Of a DNA stretch of 64,000 nucleotides, positions 17,040-25,671 are shown piece by piece (positions within the stretch are counted from its first letter, which is position 1; each line of letters begins with the position of its first letter). A program made the position numbers and the translations under genes. The notes under the pieces are model-generated. The model was not told where the DNA came from. It saw nothing but the letters and a program-made list of their open reading frames with translations, and ran no database searches. Source of the stretch: Betaproteobacteria bacterium (lineage in GTDB: Bacteria; Pseudomonadota; Gammaproteobacteria; Burkholderiales; Casimicrobiaceae); the NCBI GenBank assembly GCA_016192065.1, contig JACPUX010000070.1:1-64000 (forward strand). The letters are read 5' to 3'.

Positions 17040-17315
17040 CTATTCCGCCTTCGTCTTAACCAAATAGCGGGACTCGATTTCGGCTTCCGCGGCGAGCCAG
17101 TCGGCAAGCTCCGCGCCACCCTCGAAGCCTCGTTCCAGGGCGCGAAAATATGCCGCTTCGGCGATGTAGCGCTGCCGATCCTCGGGTGCGATCAGCGGCG
17201 CCTTTCCATGACGCATCTGATATTCGCCGTTGCCCCGAAGCTTCGCCCGGACGTGCGTGGCGGCAGCAGCGGGGTTTTGGCGCTTGCTCGAAGGGCCAAC
17301 TCTGGCGCTGGGCAT
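17040..17315 (-). CDS. DUF2934 domain protein
   Basis: A small 91-residue protein. Its C-terminal half reads RYIAEAAYFRALERGFEGGA and ELADWLAAEAEIESRYL, the DUF2934 pattern seen in many betaproteobacteria. The N-terminal half is basic and low-complexity (SSKRQNPAAAATHVRAKLRG). The ATG at 17315 is fixed by a very strong ribosome binding site, GAGGAGGTG, about five bases upstream. The function of this family is unknown; some members sit near glycogen and stress genes, which fits the location between glgB and glk, but that is only association. Confidence 0.75.
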   Translation of the reverse strand: MPSARVGPSSKRQNPAAAATHVRAKLRGNGEYQMRHGKAPLIAPEDRQRYIAEAAYFRALERGFEGGAELADWLAAEAEIESRYLVKTKAE

Positions 17316-17401
17316 GGAACACCTCCTCGGTGGGTTGGATGAATGTTCTTTTGCTGCTTGTGCCAGCATACCCGCGCCTCATGACATCGTCTTGACGCGG
17401 G

Positions 17402-18454
17402 TCAAAAGTCGAGAAGATCACTCGCCCATTGCGCGGCACCGAGCAAAGCCAAACGTTCCTCGAGCACGACGTGGACCGGGAAGTCGGCCATCAGCCGATG
17501 GTGTTCGGCCTTGTCCTGAAAGGCGCTCAGAAAGGGGCCAGTGCGCAGACGCGGCAGGACCTTGGGCGCAATGCCGCCGGCGAGATAGACGCCGCCGCGC
17601 GCCATGAAGAGCAAGGCCAGATCGCCGGCGAAGGCACCGTAGGTGCCCACGAAGCGGTCGAGCGCTCGACCGGCGAGGCTTTCCGGGTGGCGCAGGGCCT
17701 CACCGCTGATCGCCGCGGCGGGGTCGCTGGTTTGCAGAAGGTTCGCGGTTTCCGAAGCCCCTGCCTCGCTCCACAAGTATTCGTAGAGGTCAACCAACCC
17801 TTGGCCAGACAGCACCCGTTCCGTGGTGGCGCGGCCGTACTTGCGCGCGAGGAAGGTGACCAGGCCAAGGTCCTGAGCGTCGCGCGCCGCCAGGCCCAGG
17901 TGTCCGCCCTCACCGGCAAGCGCCCGCCACCCGCCGTTCGGCTCGGCCAGCAGCGCCGCCACGCCCAGTCCGGTTCCCGCCCCCAGCACCACGCGCGGCG
18001 CGGCAGCTTCGGGTTTGCCCGCTTGCAGGGTGGCGAGCGCCTCAGGGGCCAACAGGGCGATGCCCAGGGCCGCGGCGGCAAAGTCGTTGATCAGCGATAC
18101 GCGACACAGACCGAATGCCTCCGCCAGACTCGCGCCCGCCATCTGCCAGGGCAAGTAGGTCAGTTGGCAGCGATTGTCCGCAACCGGCCCTGCCACCGCG
18201 AAGGCCGCGGCCAAAATTGGGGGCGAAGCTGCGTCTTGGAGAAAACTGCGCAAGAGCGGTTCGAAGGCGGCGAAGTGGCGGCTCTGGTACCGCCTCTCGA
18301 ACAACAACTCCCCTGGCTTGTCGGCTGCCGCCAAAGCCAAGAAGGTTTTGGTTCCGCCCAGATCGCCGGCGAGAAGCAGCGGCGTTTCCGGCGATCTGGA
18401 CGGAAGTGTTTGTGCTTGCAGCACGGGGACGATCGGATCTTCTTCGCCTGGCAT
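17402..18454 (-). CDS. glk: Glucokinase (Glk type)
   Basis: A 350-residue ATP-dependent glucokinase of the bacterial Glk family, which phosphorylates glucose to glucose-6-phosphate. The phosphate-binding loop is LLAGDLGGTKTFLALAA, FAVAGPVADNRCQLTYLPW is the glucose-side motif, SLINDFAAAALG carries the catalytic Asp, and VVLGAGTGLGVAALL and LAGEGGHLGLAARDAQD are further signatures. The N-terminus MPGEEDPIVPVLQAQTLPSR is longer than in E. coli Glk. ATG at 18454 follows AAAGGGAAAT; a longer in-frame start at 18505 is less likely. It probably phosphorylates free glucose released by the alpha-glucan hydrolases nearby. Confidence 0.92.
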   Translation of the reverse strand: MPGEEDPIVPVLQAQTLPSRSPETPLLLAGDLGGTKTFLALAAADKPGELLFERRYQSRHFAAFEPLLRSFLQDAASPPILAAAFAVAGPVADNRCQLTYLPWQMAGASLAEAFGLCRVSLINDFAAAALGIALLAPEALATLQAGKPEAAAPRVVLGAGTGLGVAALLAEPNGGWRALAGEGGHLGLAARDAQDLGLVTFLARKYGRATTERVLSGQGLVDLYEYLWSEAGASETANLLQTSDPAAAISGEALRHPESLAGRALDRFVGTYGAFAGDLALLFMARGGVYLAGGIAPKVLPRLRTGPFLSAFQDKAEHHRLMADFPVHVVLEERLALLGAAQWASDLLDF

Positions 18455-18600
18455 CGCTATTTCCCTTTCATGCTCAATGCACGCGCCCCAAGGGCGACCC
18501 TGCATACCCTGTGCAGCGCTTGTTGAACGCGGCTTTACCCCCGCCGGCGGCTCGGGGATAATCGACCGAACCTGACTCCCTACGCTGAGACCCGCGCCAG

Positions 18601-19704
18601 ATGAACCAGATTCCCAATGCCGACCAGTTCCGGCGGATCGAGCCGCAACTGCCGGTCGATTGGTACTTCGACGAGCGGCTGTATCAACTGGAAATGGAGC
18701 ATCTGTTCCGCGCGGGGCCGGGTTATGTCGGACATGAATTGATGGTACCCGAAGAACACGACTATCAGGCGCTCGACTGGTGCGGCGGCGCGCAGGCTCT
18801 GGTGCGGGGACCGCAAGGCCTGGGGCTGCTGGCCAATGTCTGCCGCCATCGCCAAGCCATCATGCTCAAGGGCCGAGGCAAGCGCAAGACCATCACTTGC
18901 CCGGTGCATCGCTGGACCTATGATCTCGAGGGCAAGCTCCTGGCGGCGCCGCGGTTTCCCGCGAACCCCTGCCTCAATTTGCACCGTACACCGCTGCAAA
19001 CCTGGCAAGGGCTGGTTTTTTCCGGTCCGCGGGCGGTGGCAGGCGATCTGGCCGGCCTACGGCTTCCGGAGGTGCTCGATTTTTCCGGCTATGTTTTCGA
19101 TCGGAGTATCGTCCACGAATGCCGTTACAACTGGAAGACCTTTATCGAAGTCTATCTCGAGGACTACCACGTCGCCCCGTTCCATCCGGGGCTGGGCCGG
19201 TTCGTCACCTGTGAGGACCTGGAGTGGCAGTTCGGCGCCTGGTGGTCTTTGCAGACCGTAGGACTCAATGCCCGCTTCGACCAAGCCGGCAGCCCGATCT
19301 ACGAGCGCTGGCACGAGGCGCTCCAGAGCATCTATGGCGCGCACCTGCCCCGGCTCGGCGCAGTATGGATGACCTACTATCCGAACCTCATGGTTGAGTG
19401 GTACCCCCAGGTGCTAATCGTCAGCAGCCTGCATCCCCGGGGCGTGCACCAGACCACCAACGTGGTCGAGTTCTACTACCCGCGAGAGATCGCCGTGCAG
19501 CACCGCGACCTGATCGAAGCCGAACAGGCCGCGTATATGGAAACCGCGCTGGAAGACGACGAAATCGCCGAACGCCTGGATGCCGGTCGGCTCGCCTTGC
19601 TCAGAGCCGGCCGCAATGAGGTCGGCCCCTACCAATCGCCCCTGGAAGACGGCATGCGCCACTTTCACGAGTTCCTACGGCGCGAGCTCGAAGCGCACCG
19701 ATGA
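18601..19704 (+). CDS. Rieske non-heme iron oxygenase, alpha subunit-like
   Basis: This 367-residue protein has a Rieske [2Fe-2S] site, CRHR (Cys81, His83) and CPVH (Cys100, His103), followed by a catalytic domain. The mononuclear iron motif is EDYHVAPFHPGL, with probable ligands His190 and His195 and the bridging Asp188. This is the layout of ring-hydroxylating oxygenase alpha subunits. No reductase, ferredoxin or beta subunit gene is adjacent, so electrons must come from proteins encoded elsewhere. The substrate cannot be predicted. The gene starts 146 bases from the divergent glk gene. Confidence 0.88.
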   Translation: MNQIPNADQFRRIEPQLPVDWYFDERLYQLEMEHLFRAGPGYVGHELMVPEEHDYQALDWCGGAQALVRGPQGLGLLANVCRHRQAIMLKGRGKRKTITCPVHRWTYDLEGKLLAAPRFPANPCLNLHRTPLQTWQGLVFSGPRAVAGDLAGLRLPEVLDFSGYVFDRSIVHECRYNWKTFIEVYLEDYHVAPFHPGLGRFVTCEDLEWQFGAWWSLQTVGLNARFDQAGSPIYERWHEALQSIYGAHLPRLGAVWMTYYPNLMVEWYPQVLIVSSLHPRGVHQTTNVVEFYYPREIAVQHRDLIEAEQAAYMETALEDDEIAERLDAGRLALLRAGRNEVGPYQSPLEDGMRHFHEFLRRELEAHR

Positions 19705-19755
19705 ACGGGCGCGACGCACCGCGCGAGGGAGACGCCGCTCCAACACGCTTTCGTC

Positions 19756-19775
19756 ATTCCGGCGAAGGTCGGAAT
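19756..19775. repeat. Short dispersed hairpin repeat (REP-like)
   Basis: ATTCCGGC at 19756-19763 pairs with GTCGGAAT at 19768-19775 across a GAAG loop. The sequence, together with the following CACGACACCAGCG... stretch, resembles the dispersed 'ATTCCGGCGAAGGCCGGAAT' elements common in betaproteobacterial intergenic DNA. Degenerate relatives appear near 29744-29769 (opposite orientation) and near 41600-41640. It sits in the gap before the EamA gene. Confidence 0.6.
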
Positions 19776-19871
19776 CCGGAACCCTCGGCGGCCACGACAC
19801 CAGCGTACGCCGGTGCGGCGAACTTCATCGGCGCCAGCTGACCCGTCCCAGGCGCCTCCCCGATCGAGCAC

Positions 19872-20741
19872 ATGCAAAGTCTCTGGATTCTGGTTTCCGG
19901 GTTTTTCTTCGCGCTTATGGGTGTGTTCGTCAAGCTCGGCGCCGAGCAATTCGCCACCGCCGAGTTGGTCTTCTACCGCTCCCTCACGACTTTGCTGGTG
20001 GCGCTCCTGATGCTGCGCTGGAGCGGCATCGCCTGGCGCAGCGAAAAGCCCTGGATGCACTGCAAGCGCGGGCTGACCGGCTTCGTTTCGCTGCTGTTGT
20101 TCTTCCAAGCCATCGCGCTCCTGCCGCTCGCGACCGCCATGACCCTCAACTACACTTCGCCGCTCTTCCTCACCCTGATTACCGTGGTGCTGCTGCACGA
20201 ACGCCCGCGCCCCTTGCTGCTGGTGGCACTGGCGCTGGGTTTTGGCGGCACCGTGCTGCTGCTGCGGCCGAGCCTGCGTCCCGAGGAGATGCTGGGCGGC
20301 GCGGTGGGACTCGCCTCGGGGCTGTTCGCCGCCCTGGCCTATTACAACGTGCGTCAACTGGTGCGCGCCCAGGAGCCGGAAATCCGCGTGGTGCTCTACT
20401 TCGGACTCTACGCGACCCTCGGGGCGGCGCTCTGGATGCTCGCTTCCGATTGGCACCCAGTGCGCTGGAGCAATGTCTGGATACTGCTAGGGATGGGGCT
20501 CACCGGCACCTTCGGCCAACTGGCGGTGACCCGGGCCTACGGCCATGGCCGCACCGTCGTTACCGCCGCCCTGTCTTACGGTACGGTGGTCTGGGGCAGC
20601 GTTTTGGGTATCGCCATTTGGCACGAGGTGCTCCCGCTCACGAGTTGGTTGGCGATGACGTTGATCATGGCGGGCGGCGTACTGGCCGTCGCCACTGTTC
20701 CAGCACGCTCCGATGCCAGCCTCACCCAAACCAGCGACTGA
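19872..20741 (+). CDS. EamA/DMT-family transporter
   Basis: A 289-residue integral membrane protein with ten predicted hydrophobic segments arranged as two EamA repeats. The first begins LWILVSGFFFALMGVFVKLG and the second GLASGLFAALAYYNVRQLV. This is the drug/metabolite transporter superfamily, usually exporters of small metabolites; the substrate is unknown. The stop TGA shares its last base with the ATG of the sulfurtransferase gene (20741), so the two are coupled. The only nearby feature upstream is the hairpin repeat. Confidence 0.88.
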   Translation: MQSLWILVSGFFFALMGVFVKLGAEQFATAELVFYRSLTTLLVALLMLRWSGIAWRSEKPWMHCKRGLTGFVSLLLFFQAIALLPLATAMTLNYTSPLFLTLITVVLLHERPRPLLLVALALGFGGTVLLLRPSLRPEEMLGGAVGLASGLFAALAYYNVRQLVRAQEPEIRVVLYFGLYATLGAALWMLASDWHPVRWSNVWILLGMGLTGTFGQLAVTRAYGHGRTVVTAALSYGTVVWGSVLGIAIWHEVLPLTSWLAMTLIMAGGVLAVATVPARSDASLTQTSD

Positions 20742-21655
20742 TGGCTCTCCCTGAAAGCACTCCCATGACCCCAAGCTTTGAAACCCTGATCGCCCCCGAA
20801 ACGCTCGCGCCGATGCTGGCGCACGACGAGCTGGTGATTCTCGACTGCCGTCACAGCCTCGCCGACCTCGGCATGGGCGAGCGCGCCTACGCCAAGAGCC
20901 ATATTCCGGGGGCGCACTTCTTTCATCTCGACCGCGATTTGTCCGGGCCCATGAACGGCGGTAATGGCCGGCATCCGCTGCCAGCGCGGGATTTGATGGC
21001 CGAGCGCTTCGCGCGCGTAGGAATTGATCCACGCACCCAGGTCGTCGCCTACGACCAAGACACCGGAGCCATGGCGGCACGCGCATGGTGGATGCTGCGC
21101 TGGCTGGGGCATCAGCACGTGGCGATTCTCGATGGGGGGTTGAGCGCCTGGGTGGAAGCCGGGCTGCCGCTCACCACCACGGTTCCAGAAACGCTCCGGC
21201 GCGACTTCCGGGCGCAGCCGGGAGACCTGCCAATGGTCGCGGCCGAGGTGCTCGCCCTCCTCGACGATGCCGCAAGCTGCCTGATCGATGCCCGTGCCGC
21301 AGACCGCTTTCGTGGTGAAAACGAAACCCTGGACCCCGTCGCTGGCCACATCCCGGGCGCACTGAATCGCCACTTCGGTCTCAACCTCGGCGCCGACGGG
21401 CGCTTCAAGTCGCCGGCCTGTTTGCGCGCGGAATACCTTGAATTGCTTGCCGGCCGCTCGCCGAATCGGGTGGTGCATCAATGCGGATCGGGGGTAACCG
21501 CCTGCCACAACCTGCTGGCCATGGAAGCCGCAGGCCTGCGCGGCTCGCGACTCTACGCCGGTTCCTGGAGCGAATGGATCACCGATCCGCGGCGGCCGAT
21601 CACGAAAGGAGCGGCCAGCGCGCCAGTTCATGATAAGTCGGGCCGGCAGGCGTAA
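20741..21655 (+). CDS. Sulfurtransferase with two rhodanese domains (SseA-like)
   Basis: The product of about 304 residues has an inactive N-terminal rhodanese domain (LVILDCRHSLADLGMGERAY) and a catalytic C-terminal one with the loop CGSGVTAC at residues 248-255. The loop CGSGVTA is typical of 3-mercaptopyruvate sulfurtransferases, whereas thiosulfate enzymes more often have CRKGVT, so mercaptopyruvate is the likelier donor. ATG at 20741 touches the EamA stop; a second ATG at 20765 gives a more usual N-terminus. The 3' end overlaps the convergent thpR gene by 56 bases. Confidence 0.88.
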   Translation: MALPESTPMTPSFETLIAPETLAPMLAHDELVILDCRHSLADLGMGERAYAKSHIPGAHFFHLDRDLSGPMNGGNGRHPLPARDLMAERFARVGIDPRTQVVAYDQDTGAMAARAWWMLRWLGHQHVAILDGGLSAWVEAGLPLTTTVPETLRRDFRAQPGDLPMVAAEVLALLDDAASCLIDARAADRFRGENETLDPVAGHIPGALNRHFGLNLGADGRFKSPACLRAEYLELLAGRSPNRVVHQCGSGVTACHNLLAMEAAGLRGSRLYAGSWSEWITDPRRPITKGAASAPVHDKSGRQA

Positions 21656-22130
21656 GCCTGGACTCGATCAGGCGGAAGTCCTCGACCGGCCAGCGAAGCG
21701 CTTCGAGGGCTTGCGCAGGAAACGGTAGCCGCGCCTTGCGGGCAAGGGTGAGGTGCGGCGCGTAGGGCCGGCGATCGAGTTCAAGACCAAGCCCCAGGGC
21801 AAGCTGACGCAGCCTCTGCTCGAGCGCCAGAAGCTCCGGCGCGGGCAGTTGCGGGGCGAGCCAAACGATGCCTTTGGTTTTCCAGCAGCCGAGCTGATCG
21901 AAAGCCAGCATAAAGGGTTCGACGCGGCACGCCGCAGCGCCCGCGCACAGCGCCGCGACTTGATCGGTGCGGCAGTTCCCCAGAAAGACCAAAGTCAGGT
22001 GCAGCGTCTCCGGGCGCGTCGGGCGAGCCTCGGCGCGCCGCGCCGCTGCTTGCACCAAGACCCCCAGGCGCTCGCGTACGGCGGCCGGGGACCATAGCGC
22101 GAAGAACAGGCGTTGTTTGGGCACGGTCAT
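21600..22130 (-). CDS. thpR: RNA 2',3'-cyclic phosphodiesterase (2H family)
   Basis: This 176-residue protein has the two H-x-T/S-x motifs of the 2H phosphoesterases, HLTL at 44-47 and HLTL at 126-129. Also present are the family start RLFFALWSP and the end of the fold (ESRLTPAGPTYHELARWPL). Family members hydrolyse 2',3'-cyclic phosphate ends of RNA and were first named for 2'-5' RNA ligase activity. It converges on the sulfurtransferase gene with a 56-base coding overlap (21600-21655), so both frames are constrained there. No shared pathway is apparent. Confidence 0.9.
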   Translation of the reverse strand: MTVPKQRLFFALWSPAAVRERLGVLVQAAARRAEARPTRPETLHLTLVFLGNCRTDQVAALCAGAAACRVEPFMLAFDQLGCWKTKGIVWLAPQLPAPELLALEQRLRQLALGLGLELDRRPYAPHLTLARKARLPFPAQALEALRWPVEDFRLIESRLTPAGPTYHELARWPLLS

Positions 22131-22289
22131 GGCGCGTTCGGGAAAGTTTGGAGCGGCAGCAGGCAGTCTAGCGCGTTCGCCACGTCGATCAAGAGCGCCC
22201 CCGGGGTGCTCCCGGGGCTTCAGCCGCGCTTTGCGATCTGGCCGGCATCGGCACCTGCGTGCGCCGCCACCTTACCGGCTTCGCCATCC

Positions 22290-22374
22290 GACTCGCATTG
22301 GCGCCTGACTCGCATTGACTCTGGACTTGCACTGGCGCTGGACTTGCATCGCGACCAGACTTACAGCGCGCTTG
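22290..22374. repeat. Degenerate 17-bp tandem repeat, five units
   Basis: Units start at 22290, 22307, 22324, 22341 and 22358. Each begins GACTYGCA or a close variant (the last is GACTTACA), and several continue TTGGCGC or CTGGCGCTG. The array lies in the 322-base gap between thpR and aceA, directly next to the aceA terminator, and overlaps no gene. The rest of the gap (22131-22289) shows nothing convincing. The period is near 1.6 helical turns. Function unknown. Confidence 0.7.
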
Positions 22375-22383
22375 AGTTTGGTC

Positions 22384-22434
22384 AAAAAAAAGGCCGCAGC
22401 GGCCGCTCCGAATATGGGAGCGCCCGACTGCGGC
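22384..22434 (-). terminator. Rho-independent terminator of aceA
   Basis: Read on the minus strand, GCCGCAG pairs with CTGCGGC, with an inner stem CGCTCC/GGAGCG, and an eight-base T-tract follows. It begins 18 bases after the aceA stop codon. Confidence 0.9.
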
Positions 22435-22452
22435 ATCTTCGAGGAGTAAAGC

Positions 22453-23751
22453 TTACGAGTTCGCGGCCTTCTTGTCGGAGAATTGCTCTTCCTCAGTCGA
22501 ACCCTTGAGTGCCACCGTGGAGGATTGTCCACCTTGAATAGTCTGGGTCACGGCGTCGAAGAACCCGGTGCCGACTTCGCGCTGGTGCTTGACCGCGGTG
22601 AAGCCCTTTTCGGCGGCGGCGAACTCGGCCTCCTGCAACTCGACGAAGGCGCTCATGTTGTTGCGCGCATAGCCGTAGGCCAGATTAAACATGCCGTAGT
22701 TGAGGCTGTGGAAGCCGGCCAGGGTGATGAACTGAAATTTGTACCCCATGGCACCCAGCTCACGTTGGAAACGCGCGATGGTGGCGTCGTCGAGGTTGCG
22801 CTTCCAGTTGAAGGAGGGCGAGCAATTGTAGGCCAGGAGCTTGCCCGGATATTGCTTGTGGATCGCCTCGGCGAAGGACTTGGCGTACGCCAGATCGGGC
22901 TTGCCGGTTTCGCACCACACCAGATCGGCGTATGGCGCGTACGCCAGACCCCGCGAAATCGCCTGCTGTAAGCCGGGCTTGGTGCGGTAGAACCCTTCCG
23001 CGGTGCGCTCGCCAGTACAGAACGGGAGGTCGTTGGCATCGACATCTGAGGTCAAAAGGTCAGCCGCTTCCGCGTCAGTGCGGGCCACCAGGATCGTGGG
23101 CACACCCATGCAGTCCGCCGCCAGGCGCGCGCCGATGAGCTTTTCGACGGCCTCGCGAGTCGGGACCAGCACCTTGCCACCCATATGGCCGCACTTCTTC
23201 ACCGACGCGAGCTGATCCTCGTAATGCACGCCCGCGGCACCGGCTTCGATCATTGCCTTCATCAGTTCAAAGGCGTTGAGCACGCCACCAAAACCGGCCT
23301 CGGCGTCGGCAACGATCGGGGCGAAGAAGTCGACGGCGTCGTCACCCTCGGCGTGATAGATCTGATCGGCGCGGGTGAAGGTATTGTTGATCCGCCTCAC
23401 CACCGCAGGCACGCTGTTGGCGGGGTAGAGCGATTGGTCGGGATACATCTCGCCGGCCAGATTGGCGTCGGCGGCGACTTGCCAGCCGGAGAGATAGATG
23501 GCTTTCAGGCCGGCCTTCACTTGCTGCATGGCCTGGTTCCCGGTCAGCGCACCAAGGGCGTTGATGAAGGGCTGCTCGTTTAGGAGCCGCCAAAGCTTCT
23601 CTGCACCGCGGCGGGCCAACGTGTGTTCGATGTGAACCGTACCGCGCAGGCGCACCACGTCTTCGGCCCCATAGCCGCGCTTGATGCCTTTCCAGCGGGG
23701 GTTTTCGGCCCAATCTTTCTTCAGTCGTGCAATCTCGATGTCGTAATTCAT
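22453..23751 (-). CDS. aceA: Isocitrate lyase
   Basis: A 432-residue enzyme splitting isocitrate to glyoxylate and succinate, the first step of the glyoxylate shunt needed for growth on acetate, fatty acids or other C2-yielding compounds. The catalytic loop is [14 protein letters not shown], preceded by [31 protein letters not shown] and [16 protein letters not shown] are further signatures. ATG at 23751 gives the common start [14 protein letters not shown]; an in-frame TTG lies four codons upstream. Malate synthase is not in the window. The acyl-CoA-forming operons elsewhere in the window would supply acetyl-CoA. Confidence 0.95.
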   Translation of the reverse strand: MNYDIEIARLKKDWAENPRWKGIKRGYGAEDVVRLRGTVHIEHTLARRGAEKLWRLLNEQPFINALGALTGNQAMQQVKAGLKAIYLSGWQVAADANLAGEMYPDQSLYPANSVPAVVRRINNTFTRADQIYHAEGDDAVDFFAPIVADAEAGFGGVLNAFELMKAMIEAGAAGVHYEDQLASVKKCGHMGGKVLVPTREAVEKLIGARLAADCMGVPTILVARTDAEAADLLTSDVDANDLPFCTGERTAEGFYRTKPGLQQAISRGLAYAPYADLVWCETGKPDLAYAKSFAEAIHKQYPGKLLAYNCSPSFNWKRNLDDATIARFQRELGAMGYKFQFITLAGFHSLNYGMFNLAYGYARNNMSAFVELQEAEFAAAEKGFTAVKHQREVGTGFFDAVTQTIQGGQSSTVALKGSTEEEQFSDKKAANS

Positions 23752-24001
23752 GGTTGTTCCCAAATTGACGAAAAATCTTCACCGAATACGCGTTGCGCAA
23801 TCGGTCTCCTGGGCGTGCCGCCGACGCTAGGGAGTAGGTTCGCATCGAACAAGCCGCGAGCTTCCGGCCGACTCGGCCTTCGACTCGCGCCACGTGCCTT
23901 GGGGAGGAACGCTCCCGATCCGGCAGGGAAAAAGCGCAAGGGTTGCTGCACCGTTTCACATCGCTTCCCGGGTTCTCCGGCGAGCGGTGCGTGGCGGTCA
24001 C

Positions 24002-24029
24002 AATATAGCAAAGAATGATCCCACATGCA
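24002..24029 (-). promoter_or_regulatory. Predicted aceA promoter
   Basis: On the minus strand TGCATG (24024-24029) and TATATT (24002-24007) are spaced by 16 bases. The -10 is good and the -35 weak, suggesting activation or tight control. The leader to the aceA ATG would be about 245 bases. The region 23764-24297 otherwise holds AT-rich sequence and no convincing gene. Confidence 0.45.
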
Positions 24030-24036
24030 GCAGTTT

Positions 24037-24070
24037 TTTTGCGCCGCACAAGACAATTAATTGCGCAAAA
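24037..24070. promoter_or_regulatory. Inverted repeat upstream of aceA, candidate regulator site
   Basis: TTTTGCGC at 24037-24044 and GCGCAAAA at 24063-24070 form a perfect 8-base inverted repeat with an 18-base spacer. The right arm also contains the palindrome TTGCGCAA. It lies just upstream of the predicted aceA -35. Isocitrate lyase genes are often controlled by short-chain-acyl regulators, but no such regulator gene is nearby, so the bound protein is unknown. Confidence 0.45.
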
Positions 24071-24297
24071 TCAGCTATTTAAAATATGATTCCGTATCGT
24101 GGAAAATTTTTGGGCAAATTGCTGGGTTTTGATGGTGCAAAGCACCATGAGCACAATATGGCTTTCTGGCCGCAAGCTGACGCCCCCCCAGTCACCGCTC
24201 TCCGAGGTGCGGGCTGAGGCACCGGCCTCCCTCCCCCTTCCGACGGAGGCCCATGAGTGCCGCCGCAGACCCTGCCGGCTCGGGCGATTGGGACCTC

Positions 24298-24777
24298 TCA
24301 GCGCAGAGCGGTGGCGGAAACTACGATGCCATCCTCGTCAGCATAAAGGTATTCCCCTGGACGGAAACTCACAGCCCCGAAGTTCAGAGTCACGCCCCGC
24401 TCGCCTACGCCACGCTTGACGCTGCGCTGCGGGTGGGTGGCCAGGGCCATCAAGCCCAAGGGCAGTTCTCGGATGGCTTCGCAATCGCGAATGCAGCCAA
24501 AAACCACCGCCCCGGCCCACCCGTTTTTCACCGCTAGTGCTGCCAACTGGTCGCCCACCAGGGCGCAGCGCAAGCTGCCCCCGCCATCGACGACCAGCAC
24601 GCGGCCCGCGCCGGGTTCGGCGAAGCAGTCGCGCACCAGTGAATTGTCCTCGAAGCACTTCAGTGTGACCATGCTCCCGCCAAAGCGCCGCAGGCCGCCA
24701 AAGTTTCTAAACATTGGCGCCACCACGACGAGGCTTTCGCCGTGCTGGTCGCACAAATCCGCGGTGTGGAAATCCAT
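24298..24777 (-). CDS. rraA: RraA-family protein
   Basis: A 159-residue protein recognised by DFHTADLCDQHGESL, MFRNFGGLRRFGG, RVLVVDGGGSLRCALVGDQL and AGAVVFGCIRDCEAI. RraA binds and inhibits RNase E in enterobacteria; close relatives in other proteobacteria are 4-hydroxy-4-methyl-2-oxoglutarate/oxaloacetate aldolases, so either activity is possible. The ATG at 24777 fits the family start (MDFHTADLCD); the upstream part of the frame is unlike a protein. It lies 520 bases downstream of the aceA start region in the same direction, so it probably has its own promoter. Confidence 0.88.
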   Translation of the reverse strand: MDFHTADLCDQHGESLVVVAPMFRNFGGLRRFGGSMVTLKCFEDNSLVRDCFAEPGAGRVLVVDGGGSLRCALVGDQLAALAVKNGWAGAVVFGCIRDCEAIRELPLGLMALATHPQRSVKRGVGERGVTLNFGAVSFRPGEYLYADEDGIVVSATALR

Positions 24778-25374
24778 GCTCCTTCCTCCATCGTTGTCTG
24801 CGTTCGCTTGGCGCGCGGCGACGCATCCGGCGCTGCGGCGTGGCCCGCCCGCCCAACAGTGCCGGCGCGCTAAGTTTCTCACAAATGCCTGCGCCGGGCG
24901 CGGCCAGCTTCGCTGGCTCTGGTCCGAGCCGCTCAAGGTTCTATCACCTCCCATTTGCATGGAAAACCCCCATAGCTGGGGGTCGGTGCTTGGACCCGGT
25001 CCACGCGAGGGGGCTGTCGCAGGGACGAACACAGCCAAGTCACCAAAATTTGCTCGGCGCCGCGATTGCGGTTTGCCCTGTCGCGCGATCTACTGGGCCA
25101 AAGCGTGCGCCAACGGAACAAATCATGTGCCAATTGCATGAAGCGGACAGCGGCGCGACTCGATACTGATCATGCAAACGCAAATCCACGCACAGCCCGT
25201 CAAAGGCCTCAATGTGTTCGCGCGGCATTGATTCAATTGAGCCCCGCCGGCTTCGCCTTAGGCCGAGTGACAATCGCTCGACACTGCCGAATCTCGATCA
25301 GTTCGGACCGAAGAACGTCGAACCAGCTGCTCGGCACGCCCCAGGTTCATTACGCCGGCGAGGTTCGACGGAAA
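24778..25374. other. Intergenic stretch without a recognisable gene
   Basis: No open frame here looks protein-like. A small perfect hairpin (ACCCCC/GGGGGT, 24966-24983) lies in the left half; on the minus strand it is followed by only three or four T residues, so it is a weak terminator at best. The right half borders the kinase fragment and may be further gene debris. Confidence 0.4.
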
Positions 25375-25671
25375 TCACACCCGCCGAGCGGGTTCGCGAC
25401 AGTCACCGAGCGTGAAGTGGAAGACCGCGCCACCGTCGACCCAACCCTCGGCCCAAATGCGGCCATCGTGCCGGCGAATTATTCGCTCCACGGTGGCCAG
25501 CCCGATACCGGTCCCCGCAAATTCCTGCTCCCCATGCAAGCGACAGAACGGTCGAAATAGGTTCTCGGCGTAAGCCATGTCGAATCCGGCGCCGTTGTCG
25601 CGTACAAAATAGACTTCCGCCTCGACGTCACTGCCTTGCTCTGCAGCGCCTTCTATCCGGTTCTTGTCCAT
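25375..25671 (-). pseudogene. Orphan 3' fragment of a sensor histidine kinase (HATPase domain)
   Basis: About 98 codons encode only the end of a histidine kinase ATPase domain: the G1 box [17 protein letters not shown] and the G2 box [20 protein letters not shown], ending FHFTLG. The N-box, the phosphorylated histidine and any sensor domain are absent. The sequence closely resembles the same part of the two kinases at 55.3-60.8 kb (for example [20 protein letters not shown] in the second). It is best read as the remnant of a third paralogue. A short ATG-initiated frame exists (25671), but it could not act as a kinase. Confidence 0.75.

Noticed and set aside
24099..24419. Short plus-strand frame upstream of rraA with a possible TTGCGC/TATGAT promoter
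   Set aside because: The translation is not protein-like beyond the AT-rich start and overlaps rraA antisense. The promoter-like match is expected in AT-rich DNA.
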